Assembly: GCF_001613045.1 (NCBI RefSeq)
Contig: NZ_BDBP01000024.1
Location: 45,817-109,816, forward strand
Direction of reading: 5' to 3'
Source: Nocardia lijiangensis NBRC 108240
GTDB lineage: Bacteria; Actinomycetota; Actinomycetes; Mycobacteriales; Mycobacteriaceae
DNA length: 64,000 bases
Below, one piece after another: positions 42,444 to 50,326 of the stretch; within the stretch, counting starts at the first letter, position 1, and each line of letters begins with the position of its first letter. The notes beneath the pieces are model-generated. The model saw only the letters and a program-made list of their open reading frames with translations, had not been told where the DNA came from and searched no databases. The translations under genes were made by a program, and so were the position numbers.

Positions 42444-42926
42444 GTGGGCGAATTGGTGGAGCGCGTCGACGAGCACGATCGTGTTCTCGATATTGTCGAC
42501 CGAGACAAGGCCATTCGGGCCCGATGGTTGCATCGAGTGGCGACGGTTGTGTGCCGTGATGACGCAGGGCGGATCTTCGTGCATCGGCGACCGGAGGACA
42601 GTACGCGGTTCCCCGGCTACTACAACTGGCTGATCGGCGGCGCGGTGGCTGTCGGCGAGTCCTATGAGGACGCAGCCCGTCGCGAACTGACCGAAGAGCT
42701 TCGAGCCAGTGGCCGGATACGGTTTGTCCTGAAGTTCCTCTGCCAAGGGGCGATCGCCCCGTATTGGCTGGGTCTTCACGAGGCCGTCATCGACCGGGCC
42801 GTTGCTCCTGACCCATCGGAGATCGGCTGGTATGACTGGCTGCCGGAGACCGATCTACGGAAAGCTCTGCGGCAGTGGGCCTTTGTGCCCGACAGCATCG
42901 AAGCCTTCGCGAAGTACCACGGGTAG
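42444..42926 (+). CDS. NUDIX hydrolase
   Basis: This 160-residue protein has a perfect NUDIX box G-x5-E-x7-REL-x-EE (Gly66, Glu72, Arg80-Glu81-Leu82, Glu84-Glu85; text GAVAVGESYEDAARRELTEEL). The N-terminal part (LVERVDEHDRVLDIVDRDKAIRARWLHR) is like that of the Yfcd/isopentenyl-isomerase-related NUDIX group. It would hydrolyse a nucleoside diphosphate linked to another group, with magnesium. It starts at GTG four bases after the pentapeptide-repeat stop. Confidence 0.9.
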   Translation: MGELVERVDEHDRVLDIVDRDKAIRARWLHRVATVVCRDDAGRIFVHRRPEDSTRFPGYYNWLIGGAVAVGESYEDAARRELTEELRASGRIRFVLKFLCQGAIAPYWLGLHEAVIDRAVAPDPSEIGWYDWLPETDLRKALRQWAFVPDSIEAFAKYHG

Positions 42927-42986
42927 TCGGTGAGCTCGCCGATGTGATGCCGGCCTGCGGCAATGGCGAGGTAGGCTGTGGCGGCC

Positions 42987-43460
42987 ATGAAGAGTCGCGA
43001 TGAGGTCGAGTACCGAATCGATCAGGTGTTCGCGGGCTCGATGCCGCTCACCGAGGACGAACTTGCACCGCCGAGCATCGATGCGCCGTACGTCATCGCG
43101 CATTTTCACGGCCGCTCGCGGGCGGATATCGATCGCTCGAGCTTTCTGCCCAGTCTGCACATGGAAGACTTCACGTACATGACCGCGCAGGCCGTCGAGT
43201 ACTACCTCCCGGCGGTGCTGAAGCTTATGTTGATCCAGCCGTACGACTTCGAGCTCTGGATCTTTCTCAGCAGCTTTCTCCGCAGTGCGCGACGCGACGA
43301 CGAGACGACCCTGCGCGGCCTCCGCCCCGCACACCACGCGGCGATCGCGGACTGGCTCGAGTTCCTGTCCCGCGAGATCGACGAGATGATCGGATTCGAT
43401 CGCAAGGACGCCGCGAAACTGGCGCGGCTCTATCGGCAGCTCGCGAACGCCGCGACGTAG
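42987..43460 (+). CDS. Hypothetical protein, DUF6714-like
   Basis: This 157-residue protein starts at ATG 42987 (a GTG nine bases upstream is possible). It contains EYRIDQVFAGSMPLTEDEL, then APYVIAHFHGRSRADI, HMEDFTYMTAQAVEYYLPAVLKL, and ends in helices with RPAHHAAIADWLEFLSREIDEM. This helical pattern is that of DUF6714 proteins, which have no defined function and often occur in toxin/immunity loci. It lies 60 bases after the NUDIX stop on the same strand. Confidence 0.7.
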   Translation: MKSRDEVEYRIDQVFAGSMPLTEDELAPPSIDAPYVIAHFHGRSRADIDRSSFLPSLHMEDFTYMTAQAVEYYLPAVLKLMLIQPYDFELWIFLSSFLRSARRDDETTLRGLRPAHHAAIADWLEFLSREIDEMIGFDRKDAAKLARLYRQLANAAT

Positions 43461-43678
43461 TCAGATACTCGCGCGCCGTGTTCGGCGGATGGTCGTTTCC
43501 GAAGCTTGTCGACTCGCCTGCTCGCAAACCATGTGGACGCTCGGATTGCAGCCGATCGCCTTCACGCTGATAGCGTTCCTGACGCAACCTTTGAGCCGAG
43601 TCGATTGTGGGGGCAACACTTCTCGGGTTGTCAGCCAACCCCGGCAGTGGTTGGGGTGTTCTCTGCGAGAGGAGTTTC

Positions 43679-43969
43679 ATGCTGAAGAGGATCGTCGGTG
43701 GCCTGTTGATCGCAGGGCCGATGCTGTTGTGCGGTACGGCCGTTGCCCAGGCTGAGGACCTCGAGCCTGCGCCCGACTGCGTCGAGTACAGCTCGAATCA
43801 GGGGACTATTTCGGCTGTCACCCATTGCGTCGGGGGCCTCTACCTCGAGTCGGACATCGACCAGTGCAAGTACCTGGGTAGGAGCCAAACTTGGGCGACG
43901 ATCGACGGTAGACTTTACCTCTGCTCACCGACCGAACCCAGCACAACGCCGTCAACAGGGTCGATATGA
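43679..43969 (+). CDS. Small secreted cysteine-containing protein
   Basis: This 96-residue protein starts at ATG 43679 behind GAGAGGAG. A signal peptide ends at AVAQA, with cleavage after residue 25. The mature part has four cysteines (34, 50, 63, 82), spaced for two disulphides, and a Ser/Thr/Pro tail. No family is recognised. It is preceded by about 200 bases without a gene and followed by a transposase remnant on the opposite strand. Confidence 0.7.
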   Translation: MLKRIVGGLLIAGPMLLCGTAVAQAEDLEPAPDCVEYSSNQGTISAVTHCVGGLYLESDIDQCKYLGRSQTWATIDGRLYLCSPTEPSTTPSTGSI

Positions 43970-44211
43970 TCGGCTCCGGCATATCCCGTGGTGCGGGCCA
44001 CGTCGTGGAACTGCGGATCCTTCGAAACCGCTTGTAACAGCAGGGTATTGATGTGCACCAAAGCTGATTGCAGCAGCAACGCCGCCTCGGGCTCCTCCTG
44101 CTCACCGGTGTTCACGATCGCCCGGATTCCCATGTTCGTCCGAGCGCGAACAGATCCAGCAGCAGCCGTTTGCGCAAGGGTGTCGCGGTCGATGACCTCC
44201 CGCGACGCCAC
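43970..44211 (-). pseudogene. Possible Tn3-family transposase remnant
   Basis: The minus strand reads EVIDRDTLAQTAAAGSVRAR and then LLLQSALVHINTLLLQAVSKDPQF. The second phrase is the hallmark of the C-terminal region of Tn3-family TnpA proteins (LLQSALVHxNTLLLQxVL). The text before and after does not continue the family, so only a fragment remains. The call rests on this one phrase. Confidence 0.45.
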
Positions 44212-44243
44212 CGAGGTGAAGTCGGTGAGGGAAGCTGTCCCCG

Positions 44244-44945
44244 CTACGACCGATCGAGCAGGGTGAGGTAGGCGTCGAGTTGGGCCGCGCCTGCGAGAAG
44301 ATTGCGGCTGCGCGTGGTCAGCCGGTTCTGCCAGGAAGCGAGGAAGGTGCTCAATGCGTCCGCCCCGCCCGCTTCGCGCAGCGAATCGATGAACTGCGCG
44401 ACCTGGTGCAGCAGGTAGCCACCCCGGCGTAGCTGTCGTGCGATCTCGGCGTCGCGCACGCAGTCCGGTCCGTATAGGCGGTAGCCCGTTGCCCGGTCGC
44501 GTTCGGGGCGCAGGATGCCTTCGGCTTCCCAGGTGCGCAGCGTCGCCGGGTGCACGCCGAGCCGACGCGCGAGTTCGCCCACGGTCAGCGGTCGGCCACG
44601 GACAGGGGTCGGTGTCGTGGTGGACAGACTGCCAAGGGCCGTAGCGACTTCGGTGCGGGTGTTGCGTTCGGCGAGCAGCGCGACGTGTGCGGCGTCGATG
44701 AGCCGGTAGGCGGACTCGGTGTCGCCGTGGTTGGTCGCGCGCATGATTTCCATTGCCTGCTGGTGCCCGTGCCCACCGCGCATCGTGAGGAAGGCGCGTA
44801 GAGCCTGTGCGTGCAGGGGCGTGTAGCGCCGGTAGCCGGTCTCGCTGCGCTCGGTCGGCGGGAGGATGCCCGCGTCCTCGTAATTGCGGATCGCCTGCGC
44901 GGACAAGCCATGTTCCCGGGCGAGGTCGATGGGTCGCAACTTCAC
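44244..44945 (-). CDS. TioE-type MerR-family regulator with two HTH domains
   Basis: This 233-residue regulator has two MerR-type winged helices in tandem: KLRPIDLAREHGLSAQAIRNYEDAGILPPTERSETGYRRY at the N-terminus and LTVGELARRLGVHPATLRTWEAEGILRPERDRATGYRLY from about residue 120. The start is GTG 44945 (the family begins MKLRP); a GTG at 44963 is the alternative, but it lies inside an inverted repeat. It diverges from the erythromycin-esterase-like gene, the standard partner of TioE regulators, and probably represses or activates it on sensing an antibiotic or its product. Confidence 0.88.
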   Translation of the reverse strand: MKLRPIDLAREHGLSAQAIRNYEDAGILPPTERSETGYRRYTPLHAQALRAFLTMRGGHGHQQAMEIMRATNHGDTESAYRLIDAAHVALLAERNTRTEVATALGSLSTTTPTPVRGRPLTVGELARRLGVHPATLRTWEAEGILRPERDRATGYRLYGPDCVRDAEIARQLRRGGYLLHQVAQFIDSLREAGGADALSTFLASWQNRLTTRSRNLLAGAAQLDAYLTLLDRS

Positions 44946-44952
44946 CTCCGAT

Positions 44953-44998
44953 TGAGACTTCACGCTATCAATCAAAGGTAGATATCGCAGAAGTCTCA
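44953..44998. promoter_or_regulatory. Inverted repeat between TioE-type regulator and esterase genes
   Basis: Perfect 9-bp arms TGAGACTTC (44953-44961) and GAAGTCTCA (44990-44998) flank 28 bases that are A+T rich (CTATCAATCAAAGGTAGATATC). The element lies in the divergent promoter region. A MerR-like dimer could bind the arms and bend the promoter; this is inferred. Confidence 0.6.
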
Positions 44999-45051
44999 CG
45001 CGATTCTTCAACGATACCGTCGAGAGTAGTTCAATTCTGGAAGGGGTATTC

Positions 45052-46269
45052 ATGTCTACTGCCGCATCACTGCGTGAGATCGGCCGCCAACTCGACGACC
45101 CGGCAAGCCTGGGCCGTGCCCTCGACGAACTGCTCGCCGCGCGGACCGAGCCGCCGACCCTGCTCGCCCTCGGCGAGCCGACCCATGGGATCGAGGCATT
45201 CCCGTTGCTGCGCAACGAATTTCTCGGTCACCTCGTCGAACGGGGGTACCGATCGATCGTGCTGGAGACCGATGTCTTTGCCGCGTCCGTTGTCGACGAC
45301 TACGTGGCCGGGGGAACGGCGGAGATCGACGAGGTGCTCGCGACCGGGTTCAGCCACGGGTTCGGCGCCGTGCCGGGCAACCGTGAACTCGTCGAATGGC
45401 TCCGCGCGCACAATGCAGGCTGCGCGTCGCGGGATCGGGTTCGCTTCTACGGCTTCGACGCGCCGGTGGAGTACTCCGGTGCACCGAGCCCGCGACGCGC
45501 ACTGTCCTCGGCCAACGACTATCTGCCCGCGGCCCTGCGGCCCGAATCGATCGGGGACCTCGACGCGCTGCTCGGCGAGGATGCGGACTGGACGAACCAG
45601 CAGGCCATGTTCGACCCGGCAGCGTCCATCGGCGACTCCGATCGCGCTCGCGCCCTGCGCATCATCGCCGACGACCTCGCCAGCGCGCTGCGCCGCGCGG
45701 CACCCGGCCTGCGCCCTGCCGACCCGACCGGGTACGCCCACGCCCTCGCGCACGCGCGCACCGCCCAGGGCCTGCTGCGCTATCACGCCGCCATGGCCAG
45801 CCCCGCACCCGATCGCATCGCGACCCTGCTCAGCTTGCGCGCCGAGATGATGGCCGAGAACCTGCTCGCGATCGTCGCGCAAGAGCAGCGACGCGGTCCC
45901 AGCCTGGTATTCGCGCACAACGCACTCCTCCAGCGCACGCAGTCCCCCCTGGATCTCGGTGAGGACGACAAGAACTGGGGGACCGCAGGCGCGCTCGTCG
46001 GGCTCACCCTCGGTGAGCGCTATGCGTTCCTGGCAACCGACGCCAACCCGCACAGCGACCCGAGCACATTCCAAGGCGTGTTGGCCGAGGCGACCACCCG
46101 ACGCGCCCTGTTCCCAGCACCGGCCCTGCGCGCCGCGCTACCCCCGTCGATCTGCACTGGCGAACCGATTCTGCCCGGCCACATTCCGTTCAACCCGGCA
46201 GACTTGGACGGCGCCGACGCGGTCATCTTCATCGCCGACACCGACGGAAAACAGCATCAGTACTGGTAG
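45052..46269 (+). CDS. Erythromycin-esterase-family protein
   Basis: This 405-residue protein has the Ere fold. The first catalytic His lies in ALGEPTHGIEAF, the Glu in SIVLETDVFAA, and later SHGFG, FYGFDAP and LVFAHNALLQR (His). Ere enzymes hydrolyse macrolide lactone rings with a water activated by the His/Glu pair, but most family members have other or unknown substrates. The divergent TioE-type regulator suggests induction by a drug or metabolite. The ATG is behind GGAAGGGG. Whether it confers macrolide resistance cannot be told from sequence. Confidence 0.87.
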   Translation: MSTAASLREIGRQLDDPASLGRALDELLAARTEPPTLLALGEPTHGIEAFPLLRNEFLGHLVERGYRSIVLETDVFAASVVDDYVAGGTAEIDEVLATGFSHGFGAVPGNRELVEWLRAHNAGCASRDRVRFYGFDAPVEYSGAPSPRRALSSANDYLPAALRPESIGDLDALLGEDADWTNQQAMFDPAASIGDSDRARALRIIADDLASALRRAAPGLRPADPTGYAHALAHARTAQGLLRYHAAMASPAPDRIATLLSLRAEMMAENLLAIVAQEQRRGPSLVFAHNALLQRTQSPLDLGEDDKNWGTAGALVGLTLGERYAFLATDANPHSDPSTFQGVLAEATTRRALFPAPALRAALPPSICTGEPILPGHIPFNPADLDGADAVIFIADTDGKQHQYW

Positions 46270-46308
46270 CAACACATTCTGGCCACCAGGCATTATCGAT
46301 CACGATCT

Positions 46309-47085
46309 TCAGCCGAGTTGGTAAGGCGTTCCCGCGAAGCCCAACTCGAGCATCGCCTCGGGCTTGCGTAGATACCGGTTCTTGTCCGGATTCAGGCCCG
46401 CCAGAAACTCCGCCATCAGCTTCGTCCTCTGCTGAGGCTCGAAATCGAAGTCCGGATTCAGCAATTGGGGAGGGACGGCGATACCGCGATGTGGCGCAAC
46501 GAACTGGTTGTACGCCTCGTCGCTGTCGAAGGTCTCGTACTCGCGATACTCGTCAGCCGGCTTGGGAAAGTGCAGCTTGATTCGTTCAGCGGCTCGGTCG
46601 AGCCATCGGTCGAATCCAGGCTGATCCTGCGGCTCGAGGATGTGGTGAACAATGTTCGCGGAGTGGAACGTCTCGAAGACCGGTTGGAAGAAACTGTCCC
46701 AAAAATGATCGCGATCGAGCGCTGAGCGCATGAACCTGTTCAGTTGCATCATCGCCGACTGCTCCGGCGGCTGATGTGGTGCCCGGCCCTTCGGCCCGGC
46801 GTCCACGTCGACATAGCGCCAATCCACGCAGTAGGCGAATGCCGCCTCGGCGAGCTCGAGGTTGTGCTCCACCTGGGTCAGGCCGCGCAGGCGCCAAGTT
46901 CCCCACAACAGCACTCCCGCACACAGCGCGATTTGCGCGCAGGTCGTCGTCCCGGACAGCCGATCGACCAATGGAGTGACGGTCTCAGTCGGCCCGATAT
47001 GGTCCGATGCTCCCTCCCAAACGCACTCCATCGGCGCACCAGGCCCGCTGACCCGGACGAAGGTCGGCTTCTCTTCGGTGAACAT
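46309..47085 (-). CDS. Hypothetical protein, no recognised family
   Basis: This 258-residue cytoplasmic protein begins MFTEEKPTFVRVSGPGAPMECVWEG. It is helix rich (ALCAGVLLWGTWRLRGL, TQVEHNLELAEAAFAYCVDWRYVD, MMQLNRFMRSALDRDHFWDSFF) and ends with AGLNPDKNRYLRKPEAM. The Trp/Tyr/His-rich text and lack of a transmembrane segment give no clue to function. It lies between the esterase-like gene and a transposase remnant. Base composition is a little less G+C rich than the core genes, consistent with acquisition. Confidence 0.65.
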   Translation of the reverse strand: MFTEEKPTFVRVSGPGAPMECVWEGASDHIGPTETVTPLVDRLSGTTTCAQIALCAGVLLWGTWRLRGLTQVEHNLELAEAAFAYCVDWRYVDVDAGPKGRAPHQPPEQSAMMQLNRFMRSALDRDHFWDSFFQPVFETFHSANIVHHILEPQDQPGFDRWLDRAAERIKLHFPKPADEYREYETFDSDEAYNQFVAPHRGIAVPPQLLNPDFDFEPQQRTKLMAEFLAGLNPDKNRYLRKPEAMLELGFAGTPYQLG

Positions 47086-47239
47086 ACCTACAAGCTCCTC
47101 TTGTGAATCGCACTCTGGCGCTTCAGGCTGTCTTTCGTTGCACAGGAGAATCTACATACGACGACGCTTCCGCGACCGGCCCGAACGGGGGCGGACCAGT
47201 GGTGGCCCGGCTCGACCTAATCTCGGTGCCCCGCAGTGA

Positions 47240-47370
47240 CATTCAGCGCCTGTTCGTCATGCCGTCGTCCGGCCGATCCTGAACGTGACCCACCGACTCC
47301 ACTGGTCCAACTGGCGACGCCGCCACCAGGCCCGAGCGCAGGCCAGCCACTACCGGCGAACAACACTGAC
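47240..47370 (+). pseudogene. Transposase C-terminal remnant
   Basis: The plus strand reads HRLHWSNWRRRHQARAQASH then YRRT, a C-terminal signature (WRRRHQARA...HYRR) shared by several actinobacterial IS transposases. The family cannot be named from this tail alone, and the upstream part is in other frames. It marks another decayed insertion sequence. Confidence 0.5.
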
Positions 47371-47580
47371 AGGGGCCGTTATTCGGGTAGGCGGTATTCG
47401 AGCTGAGGAATCCGGCGGTCTCAGCAGTCGTGGTCGCCCTGCGCGTAGCGGTTCCAGGTGCCGCCGGCGGCTACGCGGCACACTGCCCTGGCAGTCATAC
47501 CGCGAAGTGCTGCGCGACGGCGGGCGTGGCGTGGAGTGCGGGCCGCGTCCACGGTGTGACTGCTCTCATGATTTCCCATC

Positions 47581-47631
47581 TATACGGCACCGTATATCAG
47601 GGCTAGCCTCAGTGTTATACGCCACCGTATA
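47581..47631. promoter_or_regulatory. Two TetR-type palindromes upstream of the membrane-protein gene
   Basis: TATACGGCACCGTATA at 47581-47596 has perfect 7-bp arms around a two-base centre. TATACGCCACCGTATA at 47616-47631 differs by one base. The two are 35 bp apart and lie about 115-165 bases before the start of the DUF6463-like gene. This form is typical of TetR-family operators, but no TetR gene lies next to them. A role is inferred. Confidence 0.7.
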
Positions 47632-47745
47632 TAAGAACCGAGGAGTGGCGGTCGGCGCGGCGAGGTGAACGTGTGTCGCGAGGCCGCGGTCGCGGAGAAG
47701 ACCTGATGGAGCCACACGGCTCCGTGCACGGAAAGGGGAGTTCAC

Positions 47746-48165
47746 ATGATCAAGTGGGCTGGCTGGCTCATTGTGTTGTTTCCAGGAGTCGGGCACACGC
47801 TGGGCGCTTTCGTGGAAACGGCGCCGGATTACGCCGATGACTGGTTCAGCGGAGAGGGGTGGAAGGCCGATGCCACCGCGATGAACTACGCCGAGGCCAC
47901 GTTGTGGTACACCGTGTTCAGCTTCGGCATACCGTTCCTCCTGATCGGCCTGATGGTGCTGTGGCTGGACCGCCGCGGTATCACACCACCGGCGTTCCTC
48001 GCATGGATGGTGGCCGGTTGGACTTTGGTCACCGTCGCGGTCGGCGGCCCCTCGCCCCTGCTGGCCCTCCTGATCGCCGCCGGCCTGCTACTGGCCGGCT
48101 CCCGACGCGCCGCCCGTCGCGACAACCCTGAAACCGCTGCAGGAACATCCATCCGGACGAGTTGA
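47746..48165 (+). CDS. DUF6463-like integral membrane protein
   Basis: This 139-residue protein starts at ATG 47746 behind AAAGGGGAG. It has about four membrane segments (WAGWLIVLFPGVGHTLGAF; LWYTVFSFGIPFLLIGLMVLWL; AFLAWMVAGWTLVTVAVGG; LLALLIAAGLLLAG). The sequence resembles the small DUF6463 group, whose genes usually sit beside TetR regulators. The promoter holds two TetR-type palindromes but no regulator is present. Its function is unknown. It is convergent with the mce operon. Confidence 0.78.
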   Translation: MIKWAGWLIVLFPGVGHTLGAFVETAPDYADDWFSGEGWKADATAMNYAEATLWYTVFSFGIPFLLIGLMVLWLDRRGITPPAFLAWMVAGWTLVTVAVGGPSPLLALLIAAGLLLAGSRRAARRDNPETAAGTSIRTS

Positions 48166-48227
48166 ACCCGCGGGTCGTTCCCGCCCCTGATGAGTACCGG
48201 CCTGCCGTCCCGCCCGGAGGGCGCTAC

Positions 48228-49268
48228 CTACCGGACGGTGATCTGTAGTTGTAGCGCGCCGTCCGGGGTGGTGGCGTGAAGCGCTTGGGAGATGAGACTG
48301 CCGAGGTCGATCTTGCCGATGACTCCCGTTGTCAGCGCCAGCAGCGGTTGGACCACCGGAAACAGTTCGCGCAGTTCGGGTCCGAGCTGATCCAGCTGGG
48401 TGGTGAGCGCCGCGAGGAAGGGAAGCAGCCCGACGACGTCCTCGGTGTCGGTGAGATAGTCGGCCGGGGTGTCGCCGATCCGCACGACGCGCGCGATCGC
48501 CGCCGCCACCTCGCCGACCCGGGGCCCGAAGTCGGCCCACGGTGTGGACGCGGCGGTCAATTCGCCTCCGGCCCAGGTCATGTCGGTGGCCTGGGTCTGA
48601 AGGTCGGCCAGCAGCTTGCGGATCAGGTCGGTGCGGCTGAGCAATGTGGCCGCCAGCAGATCGCCTGCCCTGGACAGTTGCGGGATCACCGACTCGGTGC
48701 CCGCGAGGCCGATGCTGAAGTTGTCGATGATGGCGGCCACCGTCGCCGGGTCCACCTGCTCCAGCAGCTGGGTCGCGGTGCGGGCGACCTCGGGGATCGA
48801 CACCGGCCGCTGGACGGAGGCGGCCGCGAGCCGGTCGCCATCGCGCAGGTACGGCCCGTCCGCGGCCGTCGGCCGGAACTCGAGATACGGTTCGCCGAGC
48901 GCCGACAACGTCTCGATGCGGACCGAACTGTTCGTGGGCACAAGGTATTCGGCGTCGTAGCGGAAGGACACATCGATGCCCTCCCTGGTGTGGGCCACGG
49001 CGGTGATCTGCCCGATCTCGATGCCGGAGAGCAGCACCTTGGATCGCGGCAGCAGACCACCGGAATCCGGGATGGTCATCGTGGCCTCGGTGTGCTCGGT
49101 GAACCAGCCGACCCGCACCACACCGAAGCTCAGGTATCCGACGCCGATCAACAGGATCGCCGCGATCGCCCCCAGGGAAGCGAGCGGACCGAGCCGCCGC
49201 AGCATCTCGTCGCTGGCGGGCGTGCGCGGGACGTAGCCGGGATAGGAGGGTTCAGTGGCGGCGCTCAT
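48228..49268 (-). CDS. mceF: MCE-family protein, MceF
   Basis: This 346-residue protein is the last gene of the mce operon and overlaps the mceE stop by four bases. It has an N-terminal transmembrane anchor (about residues 29-50), the MCE domain with TMTIPDSGGLLPRSKVLLSGIEIGQITAV, then a long helical tail that forms part of the lipid-transport needle. Mce proteins assemble as a heterohexamer (A-F) across the periplasm. No mce-associated (mas) genes follow it; a convergent membrane-protein gene ends 62 bases away. Confidence 0.9.
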   Translation of the reverse strand: MSAATEPSYPGYVPRTPASDEMLRRLGPLASLGAIAAILLIGVGYLSFGVVRVGWFTEHTEATMTIPDSGGLLPRSKVLLSGIEIGQITAVAHTREGIDVSFRYDAEYLVPTNSSVRIETLSALGEPYLEFRPTAADGPYLRDGDRLAAASVQRPVSIPEVARTATQLLEQVDPATVAAIIDNFSIGLAGTESVIPQLSRAGDLLAATLLSRTDLIRKLLADLQTQATDMTWAGGELTAASTPWADFGPRVGEVAAAIARVVRIGDTPADYLTDTEDVVGLLPFLAALTTQLDQLGPELRELFPVVQPLLALTTGVIGKIDLGSLISQALHATTPDGALQLQITVR

Positions 49269-50326
49269 CGCACGACTCCGATCATCCTGAGGGTTTCGAT
49301 GATCCGATCCACCTGCTCGTCGGTGGCGACCGGCGTCGCCGACCCCTCGACGAAGACCGTGCCGACGTTCAGCTTCGGCCCGCGCTCGACGAAGGGAATG
49401 ATCTTGTCGCGGATCAGTGACACCACACGATTCAGATTCGACGGTGCGCTCAGATCCAGCGGCCGGTCCGCGAACAGCAACGGCACCAAGGCTTTCGCCG
49501 CCGCGTCGCTCGCCTCGAGCAGTGGCCCGAGCCAGGCGATGGCGTGCCCGACGATGCCGAGCCCGCCCACCACCCCGAGCGTGAGTACCAGCGATGTCGC
49601 GTCGGCGGGGATCTCCACCGCACCGCGCTCGCTGAGCAGCGCGTCCAGTTCGCGCGGATTGCGCAGCGCCGCATCGAGATCGCGCTGGATGGCGTCGAGG
49701 AACCGGTCCACCACCGCCATGTCCGCGGCCACGTCGGACACGTCGCGCCCGACGACCTCGAAGATCCGCGCCGTCTCGGCGGGCTGCTCGGGCAGGGTCG
49801 CGTTGACACGGTTGATGATGGACTGCATCTGCTGCATCGCCCCGCCGCCGACGAAGGTGGACATGCCCGCGAGCAGGTCCTCGACCTGCAGCGCGGGGCG
49901 GGTGCGTGCGAGCGGGATGGTGCCGCCCGGCGGGATGACGCGGTCGAAATCACCGGTGGGCGTGGAGAGTCCGATGTAGATGTCGCCGAGGATGGTGTTC
50001 TGGCGCAGCTGGACGGTGGTGCTGACCGGCAACCGCACCCCTGCGGCGATCTCGACGACGGCCTCCACCCGGCCGGGTTGCTCGGGCGTCGGATCCACCA
50101 CGCTCACCTGGCGCAGACTGCCGATCTGCGCGCCGTTGGCCACTACCTTGGCCCGCGCGGGCAGGTTCAGCGCGTTGGCCAGCTCGATGCGCACCTGGTA
50201 CGTCGGCCCGGACACCGTCGCGCCGGGCACCGGTATCTGGGCGGGATCGAATCCGCATCCGGACAGCAGCAGTGCGGCCGCCGACACGGTGACGAGCGCG
50301 GCGCGCCGGACAGATCGCGGGGTCAT
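49265..50326 (-). CDS. mceE: MCE-family lipoprotein, MceE
   Basis: This 353-residue protein begins MTPRSVRRAALVTVSAAALLLSGCG, a lipoprotein signal with Cys24 in the lipobox, as in all MceE/LprK-type subunits. The MCE domain follows (TYQVRIELANALNLPARAKVVANGAQIGSL). It starts at ATG 50326, overlapping the mceD stop by four bases. The lipid anchor holds the hexamer in the outer part of the cell envelope. A much longer open frame upstream is out of phase with mceD and is not coding. Confidence 0.92.
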   Translation of the reverse strand: MTPRSVRRAALVTVSAAALLLSGCGFDPAQIPVPGATVSGPTYQVRIELANALNLPARAKVVANGAQIGSLRQVSVVDPTPEQPGRVEAVVEIAAGVRLPVSTTVQLRQNTILGDIYIGLSTPTGDFDRVIPPGGTIPLARTRPALQVEDLLAGMSTFVGGGAMQQMQSIINRVNATLPEQPAETARIFEVVGRDVSDVAADMAVVDRFLDAIQRDLDAALRNPRELDALLSERGAVEIPADATSLVLTLGVVGGLGIVGHAIAWLGPLLEASDAAAKALVPLLFADRPLDLSAPSNLNRVVSLIRDKIIPFVERGPKLNVGTVFVEGSATPVATDEQVDRIIETLRMIGVVR

